This document shows, one piece after another, positions 35,099-50,288 of a DNA stretch of 64,000 bases. The notes below the pieces were generated by a model, which worked only from the letters and a program-made list of their open reading frames with translations, searched no databases and had not been told where the DNA came from. Where the stretch lies: the NCBI GenBank assembly GCA_035363115.1, contig DAOSEM010000009.1, forward strand, positions 62,001 to 126,000, in the 5' to 3' direction. Both the position numbers and the translations under genes were made by a program. Source of the DNA: Syntrophales bacterium (GTDB lineage Bacteria; Desulfobacterota; Syntrophia; Syntrophales; PHBD01). Numbering within the stretch: the first letter of the stretch is position 1; each line of letters opens with the position of its first letter.

Positions 35099-35102
<4 letters not shown>
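34230..35102 (+). CDS. Periplasmic solute-binding protein, family 3, coupled to a kinase gene
   Basis: The 290-aa product has an N-terminal membrane/signal segment (IVIILPAALILATLFLWL) without an obvious cleavage site, so it may stay anchored. The SBP_bac_3 domain follows: GVIRIGYSVEAPYAFLKPDGEVTGESPEVARRIVERLG, ELEAGRIDVIAAGMFITPERARRVRFSEPT, and RLGYGAFVFRKKDEVFQAAWNEA. Such proteins bind amino acids or related polar solutes. No ABC permease is present. Instead the stop overlaps the start of the 1801-aa kinase by four bases (ATGA), so it probably acts as the ligand-sensing partner of that kinase. Confidence 0.88.
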
Positions 35103-40504
<5,402 letters not shown>

Positions 40505-40520
40505 ACATGAGGAGGTGATC

Positions 40521-41555
40521 ATGTCAATGGGCGAACCGAAGGAAAAGCAGACGGTCCTGATCGCGGACGACGCACCGGAAAACCTGGCCCTGATGAGCAG
40601 CATCCTCAAGGATCAATACAACATCAAGATGGCCAACAACGGCGAACGGGCGCTGAAGCTCGCGATGACCGGAACGCCGCTCGATATTATCCTGCTGGAC
40701 GTCATGATGCCCGGCATGGATGGGCACGAGGTCTGCCGTCTCCTGAAGGAAAATGTCAACACCCGGAAAATCCCGGTCATCTTCGTCACTTCCAGAGACG
40801 ATGTACAAGACGAGTCCCTGGGGTTCGCCATCGGAGCCGAAGATTACATCACCAAGCCCGTAAGTCCCCCTATCGTCCGGGCCCGGGTGGCCACCCACCT
40901 GGCTCTCTACAACCAGCGCAAAAGCCTCGAAGACGAGGTACGGAAGCGCACCGAGGAGATCGAGGAAACCCGCCTGGAGATCATTCGCCGGCTCGGGCGG
41001 GCTGCGGAATATAGAGACAACGAAACGGGCATGCACGTCATCCGCATGAGCAATTACTGCCGCCTTCTCGCTATGGCGCTCGGCATGTCCCAGGATGAGG
41101 CCGACCTGATCCTCTTCGCCAGCCCGATGCACGACGTGGGGAAAATCGGCATCCCCGACAAAGTCCTCCTGAAGCCGGGCCCACTGGATGAAGAGGAGTG
41201 GACGATTATGAAACGGCATTGCCTGTACGGGACAAGGATCATCGGGGAGCATAAATCCCCTCTCCTGAAGGTGGCCGGCGTGATTGCCCTGGAGCATCAC
41301 GAACGTTGGGACGGCAAAGGATATCCGAGAGGGCTTTCGGAAACCGACATCGACCTCTACGCCCGCATCACGGCCGTTTCCGATGTTTTCGACGCCTTGA
41401 CCAGTTGGCGACCCTACAAGGAGCCCTGGCCCGTGGACAGGGCCGTTCAGCATATGAAGAATGAGCAAGGCCGTCACTTCGATCCGGATCTTATCGCGAT
41501 CTTTACGGAAAGATTGCCCGCCATTCTGGAAATCAGGAAGCGTTTCCTTGATTGA
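40521..41555 (+). CDS. Response regulator with HD-GYP domain (RpfG-like c-di-GMP phosphodiesterase)
   Basis: The 344-aa product begins at ATG 40521 with GAGGAGGTGATC upstream, 16 bp after the giant kinase. The receiver (about 10-130) has the acceptor motif IILLDVMMPGMDG. A short coiled coil (SLEDEVRKRTEEIEETRLEIIRRLGRAAEYRD) leads to the HD-GYP domain, with HDVGKIGIPD and HHERWDGKGYPRG intact. It should hydrolyse c-di-GMP when phosphorylated, giving the kinase a second-messenger output. Operon position and spacing make it the probable cognate regulator of the 1801-aa kinase. Confidence 0.93.
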   Translation: MSMGEPKEKQTVLIADDAPENLALMSSILKDQYNIKMANNGERALKLAMTGTPLDIILLDVMMPGMDGHEVCRLLKENVNTRKIPVIFVTSRDDVQDESLGFAIGAEDYITKPVSPPIVRARVATHLALYNQRKSLEDEVRKRTEEIEETRLEIIRRLGRAAEYRDNETGMHVIRMSNYCRLLAMALGMSQDEADLILFASPMHDVGKIGIPDKVLLKPGPLDEEEWTIMKRHCLYGTRIIGEHKSPLLKVAGVIALEHHERWDGKGYPRGLSETDIDLYARITAVSDVFDALTSWRPYKEPWPVDRAVQHMKNEQGRHFDPDLIAIFTERLPAILEIRKRFLD

Positions 41556-41586
41556 GCACCCATGAATCCGGAACCAACCGGACCGC

Positions 41587-42555
41587 TCAGATCCTGTTGA
41601 TGTACCTGAGAATCATCAGGAGCCCGTCATCCCGCCAGCGGCTGATCTCCTCCGGGGTCCGGCCCGTGGATGGATCCCGCTTCTCGATGGCCTGCAGCAC
41701 TTCTTCGTGAGCCTTGTCCATCCAGCCGGTGGGCCATTTGTACCAGGTGGCCATGTCCTCCCACCACCACTCCACCGCCGGACCGATTCGCGTCAGCAAC
41801 CCCCGGATTCCATGCATGCCGCCATTGAGATGGTAGCCCAGATTCGGCCCCGTCAGAAAGTAGCGAATCCCCGGCCCTAAGCTGATGGCCTTGTCCACGT
41901 CCTCCAGGGAGCATGCGCCGCACATGACCAGGTCGACGGCCTCCCGGTAGAGGGCAGCGGCAAGCCTGTTGGCGATGAAGCCGAAGGCTTCCTTCCTGAG
42001 CACAATGGGTGCCTTCCCGATGGAGTGGAAGAAATCACATGTCTTTTGTACGGTCTCCTCCGATGTCTCCCTTCCCTTCCCGATCTCGACGAGAGGAATC
42101 AGGTGGGCCGGATTGTACGGATGCGCCACGATGCACCGCTCGGGAAAGGCCGAATCCGCAGCGATTTCCGTGATGAATAGCCCGGAGGTACTGCTGGCGA
42201 AGATGGCGTCCGGGGAGGCGTATCGATCCACTTCCGCCAGAAGATCCCGCTTGACCTCAAAGTCGTCCGGCGCGGCTTCCTGAACAAAATCGACACCCGA
42301 GAGCGCCTCTTCGAGGCAGGTTGTATAAGACGCCCTCCCCAGGGCTCCCTCCTTCTCATCGGGATTCAGAACGCCCTTGTTGACGAGAAAGTCCAGGTTG
42401 GCCTCGATCCGCTTCCGTGCGGTCTGCAGGCAGTCATTATGGATGTCGTAGACATTGACGGGCAGGTCTCTCCAGAGAAAGTTGGTCGCCCAGCTCGACC
42501 CAATGACACCGCCGCCCCCCAACACCGCCACCTTCCAGCCTTCTGCTCCTTCCAT
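41587..42555 (-). CDS. 3-hydroxyacyl-CoA dehydrogenase family protein (carnitine dehydrogenase-like)
   Basis: The 322-aa product starts at ATG 42555 after AAGGAGG. The Rossmann motif is VAVLGGGGVIGSSWA at 9-23. SSTSGLFITEIA and AHPYNPAHLIPLVEI hold the catalytic His and its Pro-Asn-Pro context. The C domain includes KEAFGFIANRLAAALYREAVDLV. The short single-domain length and HPYNP wording fit the L-carnitine dehydrogenase / L-gulonate dehydrogenase / lambda-crystallin branch rather than fused beta-oxidation enzymes. It oxidises a 3-hydroxy acid or acyl-CoA with NAD; the substrate is unclear. Confidence 0.9.
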   Translation of the reverse strand: MEGAEGWKVAVLGGGGVIGSSWATNFLWRDLPVNVYDIHNDCLQTARKRIEANLDFLVNKGVLNPDEKEGALGRASYTTCLEEALSGVDFVQEAAPDDFEVKRDLLAEVDRYASPDAIFASSTSGLFITEIAADSAFPERCIVAHPYNPAHLIPLVEIGKGRETSEETVQKTCDFFHSIGKAPIVLRKEAFGFIANRLAAALYREAVDLVMCGACSLEDVDKAISLGPGIRYFLTGPNLGYHLNGGMHGIRGLLTRIGPAVEWWWEDMATWYKWPTGWMDKAHEEVLQAIEKRDPSTGRTPEEISRWRDDGLLMILRYINRI

Positions 42556-43104
42556 ACCCTTTTCCTCCTTAACCGTTATCAGGCAAGCGACCCGGCTCGT
42601 CCTGAAAGCAGCGACAAAAAAACCCCGTCATCTTCCGATTGGCGGGGTTTTCCTGGCTCTTCCTCGAGTACATCCTTCGAGGACTCCCTGTTCCATTAGA
42701 GGGATTTCTGTTTCCGGATGAACGTGAAGACATCCGTTTCAACCCACTTGACCCAATTTCTTTTCCTCTTTCTGTTTTTCATCTTTTAATCCCCCCGCAG
42801 CCTTCATCCTCCACGGATGAATCATGCCCTTGCGGCCTTCCGCCGCAACGTCCCGTCCGGGACCGGCCGGATGGCCCGCGGATCTCCCGGACGGCCCATT
42901 AAGCCTGAGTCCTTGCAGATGAGTGGGGAGTTTATATATCCCCCCATCCAATGATACTCTGAAGCCGAATCGCCTTGAGGGCAAGCAGACTCCGTCTGAA
43001 TCCCGCTACAGATTTCTGCGATGAAATCTTAAGTAGTATTGGTTCTTTTCATGGGAAAAGTGCCGATGATCCCATTCGTTTCCGATCCGTGCAAGAGCGG
43101 GCCG
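42556..43104. other. 549-bp intergenic stretch holding one terminator
   Basis: Apart from the minus-strand terminator at 42619-42651 I find no gene or clear signal. Open frames here have poor composition and no ribosome-binding sites. The region may contain the 3' untranslated end of the CoA-transferase transcript. Confidence 0.45.
42619..42651 (-). terminator. Rho-independent terminator
   Basis: AAAACCCCG (42619-42627) pairs with CGGGGTTTT (42643-42651). On the minus strand the hairpin runs into seven T (complement of 42616-42622). It lies between the CoA-transferase gene (43105-44622) and the dehydrogenase start (42555) and separates their transcripts. Confidence 0.8.
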
Positions 43105-44622
43105 CTACTTTCCGCTCTGGTATCCCTGATCCCAATCGTAGCCCCAGACGGCGCTTCCCATGGGGATCTTGTAATTGCGGCGCTCCTCGTAGGCCGGGTA
43201 ACGGCGCCCTCCGCCCTCTGCCGGCAGCATGGAGACGGGGAACTTTGGCGGCAGGAGGCCGTTCGTACGGGCTTCCTTCTCCAGCCATTCCCGGTCGTCC
43301 GGGTGGGCGATGGAGATCAGCGCCGCCGCACGCTCGTAGCCGCTCAAGCCGCGGAGATTCACCATGCCGAACTCGGTGCAGACGTAATTGGCAAACTGGG
43401 CCGGCACGTCCACCGTCGAGCCCGTTGGAAGGAACGGTACGATGCGGGCGGTGCCGTGCTTGCTCCGGGACGTCATGGCCGCGACGCCGCGGCCGCCCCG
43501 GGACTGGGCGCAGAATACATGGAACTGGAAGAAGCCACCCGTGGATGAAATCGGGCGCTTTTCATAGAAGCCCGTGGAGATCTGGCCCAGGAGATCGACG
43601 GCCACGCAGTTGTTGATCGAGATCATGTTGTCGATCCGGGTCAGGACGTTCAGGTTGTTCGTGTAGTCGATATCGTAGACGGCCATGGACTGGTTCCGGT
43701 GGATCGTGTCGTAGTACCACTTCACATCCACGGGGAAGGCGAAGGTGTAGACGCTCTTGCCCCGGTCGAGGCTCTTATAGGCATTCGTCACCTGGCCGGA
43801 CTCGATCATCTTGATGAGGCCGAAGTTCATCATCTCCGTGTGGACGCCCAGGTCCTTGAACCCGGCATCCGCCATGGCGGCGACGCAGGCCGAGGGCAGC
43901 GAACCGATGCCGAGCTGGATGATGTCCCGGTCCCGCATGATCTGCATGACGTTCTTCGCGATCTCCTGCTCGACGGAGCTGGGTTGGATGGCCTTCTCGT
44001 TCACCTGGGGCCACATATGCTTTTCACAGTCCACCTCGACCCAGTAGTCGATGTCGTCGATGTGGATCGTGTTGTAGCGGCCGCCTTCCGCCCAGGGGTA
44101 GTCGGAGCGCACCTCGAAGACGATCTTCTTGGCGGTCTGCCGGAAGATGTTGCAGTTGTTCGTCCCATAGGACATGTTGAAATAGCCGTGCTCGTCTGGG
44201 GCCGTCGTCGCGTTGAACCACCAGTCCATCCCGCGCTTCTCCTTGATGGCGTTGGCAAACCGGTAGTGATGGGCGTGCATTCCGTAGGCCCAGCCCCACT
44301 GGGCCCAGTCGGTGACGTTGTTCGTGTCCCGAGCCTTGCGGTTCCAGGGGAAAAAGAAGAATTCATGGATGGTGTGAAATTCCTGGTGGGGATCGATCTG
44401 TTGAAGCTCCGGATGGGGATAGAACATTGCATGCATCCAGAACTCGATGTCTTTCAACCGGCCGGGGCCGTCGCCCAGCCGCCTGGCTACCGCCTCGGTG
44501 CAGACCGTGGAGTCGCCGCCGGTGCTTCCGTGGTTGATCCAGTCTCCCGACTTGACCATCTCCGCGATCTGTTCGGGTGTCCTTTTCTTGTCCCTGATCT
44601 TCTGCTGAACCGGTGTCGTCAT
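43105..44622 (-). CDS. Acetyl-CoA hydrolase/transferase family CoA-transferase
   Basis: From ATG 44622 (AGGAGAATCAAC upstream) the product is 505 aa. Family blocks are KSGDWINHGSTGGDST, APDEHGYFNMSYGTNN, IIQLGIGSLPSACVAAMADAGFKDLGVHTEMM with the catalytic Glu263, and near the end NYVCTEFGMVNLRGLSGYERAAALISIAHPDDREWLEKEA. It belongs to the group containing 4-hydroxybutyrate and butyryl-CoA:acetate CoA-transferases, in which Glu forms the CoA thioester intermediate. It probably exchanges CoA between acetate and another acid in fermentation or syntrophic oxidation. A hairpin at 44655-44678 lies in the leader. Confidence 0.92.
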   Translation of the reverse strand: MTTPVQQKIRDKKRTPEQIAEMVKSGDWINHGSTGGDSTVCTEAVARRLGDGPGRLKDIEFWMHAMFYPHPELQQIDPHQEFHTIHEFFFFPWNRKARDTNNVTDWAQWGWAYGMHAHHYRFANAIKEKRGMDWWFNATTAPDEHGYFNMSYGTNNCNIFRQTAKKIVFEVRSDYPWAEGGRYNTIHIDDIDYWVEVDCEKHMWPQVNEKAIQPSSVEQEIAKNVMQIMRDRDIIQLGIGSLPSACVAAMADAGFKDLGVHTEMMNFGLIKMIESGQVTNAYKSLDRGKSVYTFAFPVDVKWYYDTIHRNQSMAVYDIDYTNNLNVLTRIDNMISINNCVAVDLLGQISTGFYEKRPISSTGGFFQFHVFCAQSRGGRGVAAMTSRSKHGTARIVPFLPTGSTVDVPAQFANYVCTEFGMVNLRGLSGYERAAALISIAHPDDREWLEKEARTNGLLPPKFPVSMLPAEGGGRRYPAYEERRNYKIPMGSAVWGYDWDQGYQSGK

Positions 44623-45255
44623 GTTGATTCTCCTGTTGACGTTTATTGAACCGCCACGGCGGATGAACGATCGCCGTGTCCCAATGGTGGTCATTCCATA
44701 TTTTTCATTCGCCGTGCCGGATCGTCACCATCCGGACCACCCGGATATCCCCGGAGGGAAGGACCGCATTCTGGCTGTCCAACCGGCCGTTGGGTGGTTT
44801 TTCTATGGTGACCGTTGTCTTTGTTGGAATGACGGGGTGGCAAGACGGACGCCTTACGGGAAAGGGAGGAGGCCGGCCAGGCTTCAACCGGCCCCCTCCT
44901 CAGGAGGGATTTGTTCATAAAGCGGCATGGTCGCCTACTCTGTGGCCCGGATATCTTCTTTCTGTTTCGTGCCACAGATTGAGGCCGATGCCTTGGTTAG
45001 GCCATTCGATTCCGTCTGAATTTCCCTGCGGACTCCGGGCATTGTTCAGCAAGAATCAGGAGACATACCGCCCGGACGGGCAGTCACGATTCCAATCGTC
45101 TTTGATCCTATGTCACCGAGAGCAGCCTCCGCTGCCCGGGCCGTCCGGCTCGGGATTTGGTCACGATCACTATTGATTTGACTCATAAAGTGGTTCCCGT
45201 TTATGCTTTTCCTGCGTTCCGGACACCGGCCCTACCGTGAACAGGGAGTCCCGAT
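44623..45255. other. 633-bp divergent intergenic region without a gene
   Basis: CACGGCG (44655-44661) and CGCCGTG (44672-44678) form a perfect 7-bp hairpin in the CoA-transferase leader. A GC-rich imperfect hairpin lies at about 44864-44900 (GGAGGAGGCCGG with CCGGCCCCCTCC). A long plus-strand open frame is present, but its composition is not protein-like and it lacks a start signal. I see no other gene. Confidence 0.45.
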
Positions 45256-48237
45256 ATGACGCAGCGAACAAAATCCTGGTTTGTAAGAGAAGGATTCCGC
45301 GCGTGGCTGATCGGCATGATCGCAGCGGTGCTGATCGTCGGGACGATATTGACATGGTGGATGGTGCAGCGGGTCGATCGGGAGATGCGCGAAGTCCTGC
45401 TGCTGGAAGCGCGCCTTGTGGAGCGAGCGCTGAACCACAACAGGATCAAGACCCTCACCGGCACGGATGCCGACCTTGACAATCCCGATTACGGCCGGCT
45501 CAAGGAGCAGCTCTCCCTGATCCGAAAGGATCATAAGAATTGCAGATTCCTGTACCTGATGGGCCGCAGGGCCGACGGGAATCTTTTCATCTATGTTGAT
45601 TCCGAACCCACCGATTCGAAGGACTACTCCCCCCCCGGACAGTTATACCGTGAGGCGCCCGAAGGGTATCGGCGTGTCTTCGACACCAGGGAACATGCCG
45701 CCGTAGGCCCGGTATCCGATCGCTGGGGCAGATGGATCACGGCACTGGTTCCTGTCATCGATCCGGCGACGAACAGTCTGGTCGCGGTGATGGGCATGGA
45801 CATCGACGCCCGCACCTGGAAAACGGATCTGGCCGTCAATGCCGCCCTCCCCGCAAGCTCGATGCTGGCACTCATGATCACCCTCGCTTCCCTTATTTTC
45901 ACGGTCCGCTCCATGTCGAGACTTCGGAAAAGCGAAATCCTCCACGAGACCATCCTTGAAACCACAGGCACCGCAATTCTGATTATCGAAGAGGATATGA
46001 CGATATCCTTTGTCAACAAAGAGTTCGAAAAGATGATCGGTTATCCGCAACAGGAAGTCGTGGAGAGGATGAAATGGACGGAATTCGTCACGGAGGCCGA
46101 TCGGGAATGGATGATTCGTCAACATAATCTGCGAAGAACGGCGGATACGAATGTTGCCAGAAAGAATTATGAATTCCGGCTTGTGAATCGGGAAGGTCGC
46201 ATCAAGGATGTCTACCTGGTAATATCGATGATCCCGGGAACGAAAAAGAGCGTGGCATCCTTGATCGACCTCACCGATGTGAAGGACGCGCAGGAAGCGC
46301 TGAAGCAATCCGAGTCGTGGTACCGGACGCTTTTTGAAAACACGGGCACTGCAACGGTCATCCTGGAGGAGGATACAACGATCAGTTTCGCCAATGCAGA
46401 GTTTGTGGCGATGTCCGGTTATGCCAAGGAGGAAATCGAGGGAAAGAAGAGCTGGACGGACTTCACCTTCCGGGAAGACCTGGACGACATGCTGACAAGA
46501 CACCGGCAGCGCAGGGCAAATGGCGAACCGCCGCTGAAGCAATACGAATTTCGGTTTGTCGATAAAGGGGGCCGGATCAGGAACATCTTCCTCCACGTGG
46601 ACATCATTCCAGGCACCAAGAAAAGCATTGCAGCCCTTCTCGACATAACAGACCGCAAGAAGGCGGAAGAGTCCCTGAAGGAAGCGCAGAGACAAATGGC
46701 TGATATCATAGATTTTCTCCCGGACTCAACGTTCGTTATCGACAAGGCCGGCCGGGTGATCGCCTGGAACCGCGCCATCGAGGCCCTGACGGGGGTCGGG
46801 AAGGAGAACATGCTCGGCAAGGGTGACCGGGAGTACACCCTGCCCTTCTACGGAGAGAGAAGGTCCACCCTGATCGACCTGGTGCTTCTGCCAAGAGAGG
46901 AAGTCGACAAGAGCGGCAACACCATCAAGTGGCAGGGAAATGTGCTCACCGGGGAATTGCACATAGCCAGCCTCGCCGGAAGGGAAGTATATCTGCTGGG
47001 TACGGCGTCCATTCTCTACGATACGAAAGGATCGGTGGTCGGGGCCATTGAAACAATCAGGGACGTTACGGAGCGCGTCCGTATGGAACACCAGTTCCAC
47101 CAGGCCCAGAAGATGGAGGCCATCGGCGCACTTGCCGGCGGCATCGCCCATGACTTCAACAACATCCTGGGCGCGATCATGGGCTACACGGAGTTGTACA
47201 GGGAGCAGGTCCGGGATCGTCCGAAGGTATATCACGCCATGGGAGAGATCTTCCATGCGACCTGCCGGGCCAGGGATCTGGTGCAGCAGATCCTGACCTT
47301 CAGCCGCCGGACGGCGCAGGAGAGACGGCCAATCGCCGTGATCCCGATCATTCAGGAGGTCGCCAGGTTCATCCGGGCATCACTGCCCAAAACCATCGAA
47401 ATCAGGCAGACGCTGAACGTGTCGTCGGATATGATCCTGGCGGACGATACCCAGGTCCACCAGGTATTGATGAACCTGTGCACGAACGCCGGGCAGGCAA
47501 TGGCTGACACGGGAGGGATCCTGGAGATCGGCCTGGAGGAGGTTTTTATCGGCGATGAGGAGCAGTTGCATTTCCCGTCTCTTACGATCGGCCGGTACCT
47601 GAAGCTGGACGTCCGGGATACAGGCCACGGCATCCCGCAGGAGGACCTGGGAAAGATCTTCGACCCATACTTCACGACGAAAGGGAAAGGTGAGGGAACG
47701 GGCCTGGGACTGGCGGTTGTCCACGGCATCGTCAAGGAGCACGGCGGGGAAGTCAAGGTATACAGCGAGATTGGAACAGGCTCGCTCTTCAGCATCTATC
47801 TGCCGCTGATGGAAAAGCCGGCCGATATCGTCCAGCCCCCGGTGGCGCCCCCTCTTACAGGAGGGAACGAACGGATCCTGTTCATCGATGACGAAGAGCC
47901 TCTGGCCGATCTGGGAAAGGAGTTCCTCGAAGGTCTCGGGTACCGGGTTGTTGCCGAAACCGACCCCCTCAAGGCAGTCGAGGAATTCCGCAGGAACCGC
48001 GACAACTTCGATCTGGTGATCACCGACAAGACCATGCCGCACATGACGGGTTTCGACGTGGTGCGGGAATTGCGCAAAATCCGGGCGGACATTCCCGTCG
48101 TCCTGTGCTCCGGCTTCCAGGAAAAAGAGGACCTGGAGAAGCAAACCGCTCTTGGGATCCGCTTTTTCATCATGAAGCCCGTTCGAATGCACGAACTGGC
48201 CGAAACCGTTCGCACTGCCCTGAACAGAACGGGATGA
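45256..48237 (+). CDS. Membrane hybrid histidine kinase (periplasmic sensor-PAS-PAS-PAS-HisKA-HATPase-REC)
   Basis: The 993-aa product starts at ATG 45256 (AGGGAG upstream). Membrane segments at about 17-38 and 197-216 bracket a periplasmic domain (CRFLYLMGRRADGNLFIYVDS, GRWITALVPVIDPATNSLVAVMGMDID), a single-Cache-like sensor. Three PAS domains follow (about 225-345, 350-470, 475-610). HisKA has His632 in GGIAHDFNNILG, then an ATPase with DTGHGI and TGLGLAVVHG, and a receiver with Asp924 (LVITDKTMP). The kinase core and receiver are nearly the same as in 31418-33838 and the third PAS nearly the same as in 25381-28305, so this gene combines modules of both. Confidence 0.93.
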   Translation: MTQRTKSWFVREGFRAWLIGMIAAVLIVGTILTWWMVQRVDREMREVLLLEARLVERALNHNRIKTLTGTDADLDNPDYGRLKEQLSLIRKDHKNCRFLYLMGRRADGNLFIYVDSEPTDSKDYSPPGQLYREAPEGYRRVFDTREHAAVGPVSDRWGRWITALVPVIDPATNSLVAVMGMDIDARTWKTDLAVNAALPASSMLALMITLASLIFTVRSMSRLRKSEILHETILETTGTAILIIEEDMTISFVNKEFEKMIGYPQQEVVERMKWTEFVTEADREWMIRQHNLRRTADTNVARKNYEFRLVNREGRIKDVYLVISMIPGTKKSVASLIDLTDVKDAQEALKQSESWYRTLFENTGTATVILEEDTTISFANAEFVAMSGYAKEEIEGKKSWTDFTFREDLDDMLTRHRQRRANGEPPLKQYEFRFVDKGGRIRNIFLHVDIIPGTKKSIAALLDITDRKKAEESLKEAQRQMADIIDFLPDSTFVIDKAGRVIAWNRAIEALTGVGKENMLGKGDREYTLPFYGERRSTLIDLVLLPREEVDKSGNTIKWQGNVLTGELHIASLAGREVYLLGTASILYDTKGSVVGAIETIRDVTERVRMEHQFHQAQKMEAIGALAGGIAHDFNNILGAIMGYTELYREQVRDRPKVYHAMGEIFHATCRARDLVQQILTFSRRTAQERRPIAVIPIIQEVARFIRASLPKTIEIRQTLNVSSDMILADDTQVHQVLMNLCTNAGQAMADTGGILEIGLEEVFIGDEEQLHFPSLTIGRYLKLDVRDTGHGIPQEDLGKIFDPYFTTKGKGEGTGLGLAVVHGIVKEHGGEVKVYSEIGTGSLFSIYLPLMEKPADIVQPPVAPPLTGGNERILFIDDEEPLADLGKEFLEGLGYRVVAETDPLKAVEEFRRNRDNFDLVITDKTMPHMTGFDVVRELRKIRADIPVVLCSGFQEKEDLEKQTALGIRFFIMKPVRMHELAETVRTALNRTG

Positions 48238-48311
48238 TCCGTTCCATGACGGCAATCATCAGCACGCTATGGTTTTGTTCTTCTGCAATGCGAGGGCTCT
48301 TCTCTCCCCAT

Positions 48312-48914
48312 TCAGATTGTTTTCAGCACCAGTTTTTCCCGCGTGAGGCGCGGCCTTGCCCGGGGCGACTGATCGGGATGACCCACGGGCAGGAGGACCA
48401 CCGGGTGGATATTTCCGTCCAAGGCCAGTTCGCTCTTGAGCTTTCCGCGATCAAACCTGCCTATCCAGCAGCTTCCCAGCCCCATGTCCACCGCTTTGAG
48501 GACGATGTGCTCCACGGCGATCGCGACGTTCATGGAGAGATAAGCCTTGACCGCCTCCTCGTCCATGACGGGAACGACGGCAGCCGAGTCGTTCATGTCG
48601 ACATCCACCCCTTCGAAAACACCCTCCCGCAACAGTTCCTCGACCCGTCCGTCCCTGGCTGTCATGGCCGTCAGTTCGGCGCAGCACACGAAGATGACCG
48701 CCGCCTTCACAATGAATTTATAGGGCGTGCACCGGCCGATGGCTTCCTTGGCAACGCGTGACTGAGCAACGACAAACCGGGCCGGCTGGACGTTGGACCC
48801 TGAAGGGGCAAGCCTGGCCGCTTCGAGAAGCAAGTCGACGGCATCGGCCGGAATGTCCTCCTCCCGGAATCTGCGAATGCTCCGTCGTGACGCGACAACC
48901 TCTGTGAATTCCAT
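48312..48914 (-). CDS. Nitroreductase family protein
   Basis: Two adjacent ATG codons (48917 and 48914) follow GGAGGT at 48921-48926. The second leaves a six-base spacer and is preferred, giving 200 aa. EVVASRRSIRRFREEDIP is the FMN-binding N-terminal block, followed by AARLAPSGSNVQPARFVV. MNVAIAVEHIVLKAVDMGLGSCWIGRFD is the second FMN/dimer region, and LPVGHPDQSP ends the fold. The family reduces nitro, quinone or related compounds with NAD(P)H. The substrate is not predictable. Confidence 0.9.
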   Translation of the reverse strand: MEFTEVVASRRSIRRFREEDIPADAVDLLLEAARLAPSGSNVQPARFVVAQSRVAKEAIGRCTPYKFIVKAAVIFVCCAELTAMTARDGRVEELLREGVFEGVDVDMNDSAAVVPVMDEEAVKAYLSMNVAIAVEHIVLKAVDMGLGSCWIGRFDRGKLKSELALDGNIHPVVLLPVGHPDQSPRARPRLTREKLVLKTI

Positions 48915-49445
48915 CATAGCACCTCCAAGCATAGGGTACGCCTCATCTGGTATCGTTCCTTCCTGCATCTGTCAAACGCGGAAGTGAATTCCATCCGGTG
49001 AATCCAGGTGGTGATTTCCATCCAAATGAGCTATTCACATTCAGCACGATTGCATTTGCCGAAAAGAAAGCGGTTGTTCCCCGTGTCAACGCATCCAATG
49101 TACCGGTTAAGAAAGAAGAGAGCAAACGCATCGATGTTAAGCCGGTAGAAGTGATGGGAGACCTCAAGGATTTGAATGATTCATCCGATCATTCGAACAC
49201 GCCTGATTTGACGTCTGACGCAGAAAAGAGAGCAAATGACAAAAAGGGGAAAAAGTAAGCCGATCCCAACCCCGAAACGAACGATGCATCACCGTTTCTT
49301 GGACTACTTTCTATCACTGCGCTGCTTGTCTCGACCGCATACGTCTTCGACGTGAGTCCGGCCCACTGGAACGCAGGCGGCAGGATATTCCGGAGGTGCG
49401 AGGCGGAGGAGAAGTGGCCAAAGCTCTGATCATTTCAAAGGGAAT
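48915..49445. other. 531-bp region, lower GC, with one doubtful small frame
   Basis: Holds the promoter side of the nitroreductase gene and a possible 86-codon frame at 48998-49258, listed separately. Base composition is more AT-rich than the flanks. No terminator or repeat stands out. Confidence 0.4.
48998..49258 (+). pseudogene. Possible small polar protein or gene remnant
   Basis: An 86-codon frame from a GTG at 48998 (no clear ribosome-binding site) encodes a Lys/Asp-rich sequence. After FTFSTIAFAEKK, which looks like the end of a signal peptide without its start, the rest is entirely hydrophilic (EESKRIDVKPVEVMGDLKDL and so on). The codon choice is AT-richer than in neighbouring genes. 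It may be the remnant of an exported protein whose N terminus is lost, or no gene at all. Confidence 0.3.
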
Positions 49446-50288
49446 ATGGCTCTGAAAGGCATCAAGGTCCGGGACAGCCGCTCCCGGGCCATTGTCAGGA
49501 TCGGGAATTTCCTTGTCCGTCGCGGCATCCCCCGGGTGCAGATGACCATGATGGTGGCGGCGACAGGCCTGGCGGGCTTCCTTTTCTCCGCCGGGATGCT
49601 CCACCTGGGACTCCATTCTCTGTGGCTGCGATATCCCCTGGCCGTCCTCTTCGCCTACGGCGTTTTTCTCCTGCTCCTGCGCCTCTGGATTTATTACTGG
49701 CATCGAAGATTGTATCACCGGGAACCCTCATCAGGATCAGGCACGGACACGGTCTCCGACGATCTCCCCGTCGATCTGAATCTGCCGCTGGGCATTTCGT
49801 CAGCATCTCCGGCGGGCGCGGCTCCGGACGTGAGCGGCTTTGCCGGCGGCGATTCCGGCGGAGGAGGAGCCGAGGTCTCCCTCGCTGGGGGCGAGGCTTC
49901 TTCCGGCCGCATCCTCAACAGCCTCTCCGGAGCCACCGATTTCGATCTGGACTGTGACGAGCTGATCGTCATCATTGTGGTTGCCGCCGCCGTCCTGGCC
50001 GCCGTCCTGTCAGCCGTTTACGTCATCGTCATTGCCCCGACATTCCTGGCGGAAATCCTCCTCGACGGTGTTCTCGTTTCCGGCCTGTACCGGCACCTGA
50101 AAAAGGTGGAACAGCACTCCTGGCTGGAATCGGCCATCCGCCGCACCTGGATTCCTGTTACGGCCACCGTCTGCATCTTTCTCATCCTGGGATTTGCATT
50201 CCACGCCTATGCCCCGAAGGCGAAGTCCATCGGAGAGGTGTGGAAGCATTATCAACAGACAAACACCCTTCATTCAACTGGCACTTGA
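49446..50288 (+). CDS. Membrane protein of unknown function with a Gly/Ser-rich middle
   Basis: The 280-aa product starts at ATG 49446 (AAAGGG upstream). Hydrophobic segments lie at about 33-54, 60-84, 178-206 and 238-256. Between the second and third is a long Ser/Gly/Ala/Asp-rich stretch (about 94-168) including FAGGDSGGGGAEVSLAGGEA, probably disordered. I do not recognise a family. It precedes the sigma-54 activator with a 106-bp gap and may or may not be co-transcribed. Confidence 0.7.
   Translation: MALKGIKVRDSRSRAIVRIGNFLVRRGIPRVQMTMMVAATGLAGFLFSAGMLHLGLHSLWLRYPLAVLFAYGVFLLLLRLWIYYWHRRLYHREPSSGSGTDTVSDDLPVDLNLPLGISSASPAGAAPDVSGFAGGDSGGGGAEVSLAGGEASSGRILNSLSGATDFDLDCDELIVIIVVAAAVLAAVLSAVYVIVIAPTFLAEILLDGVLVSGLYRHLKKVEQHSWLESAIRRTWIPVTATVCIFLILGFAFHAYAPKAKSIGEVWKHYQQTNTLHSTGT

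Noticed and set aside
44676..45176. 166-codon plus-strand frame in the gap before the 993-aa kinase
   Set aside because: Composition (Pro/Arg/Ser/Trp-rich, no regular pattern) and lack of a start signal argue against coding.
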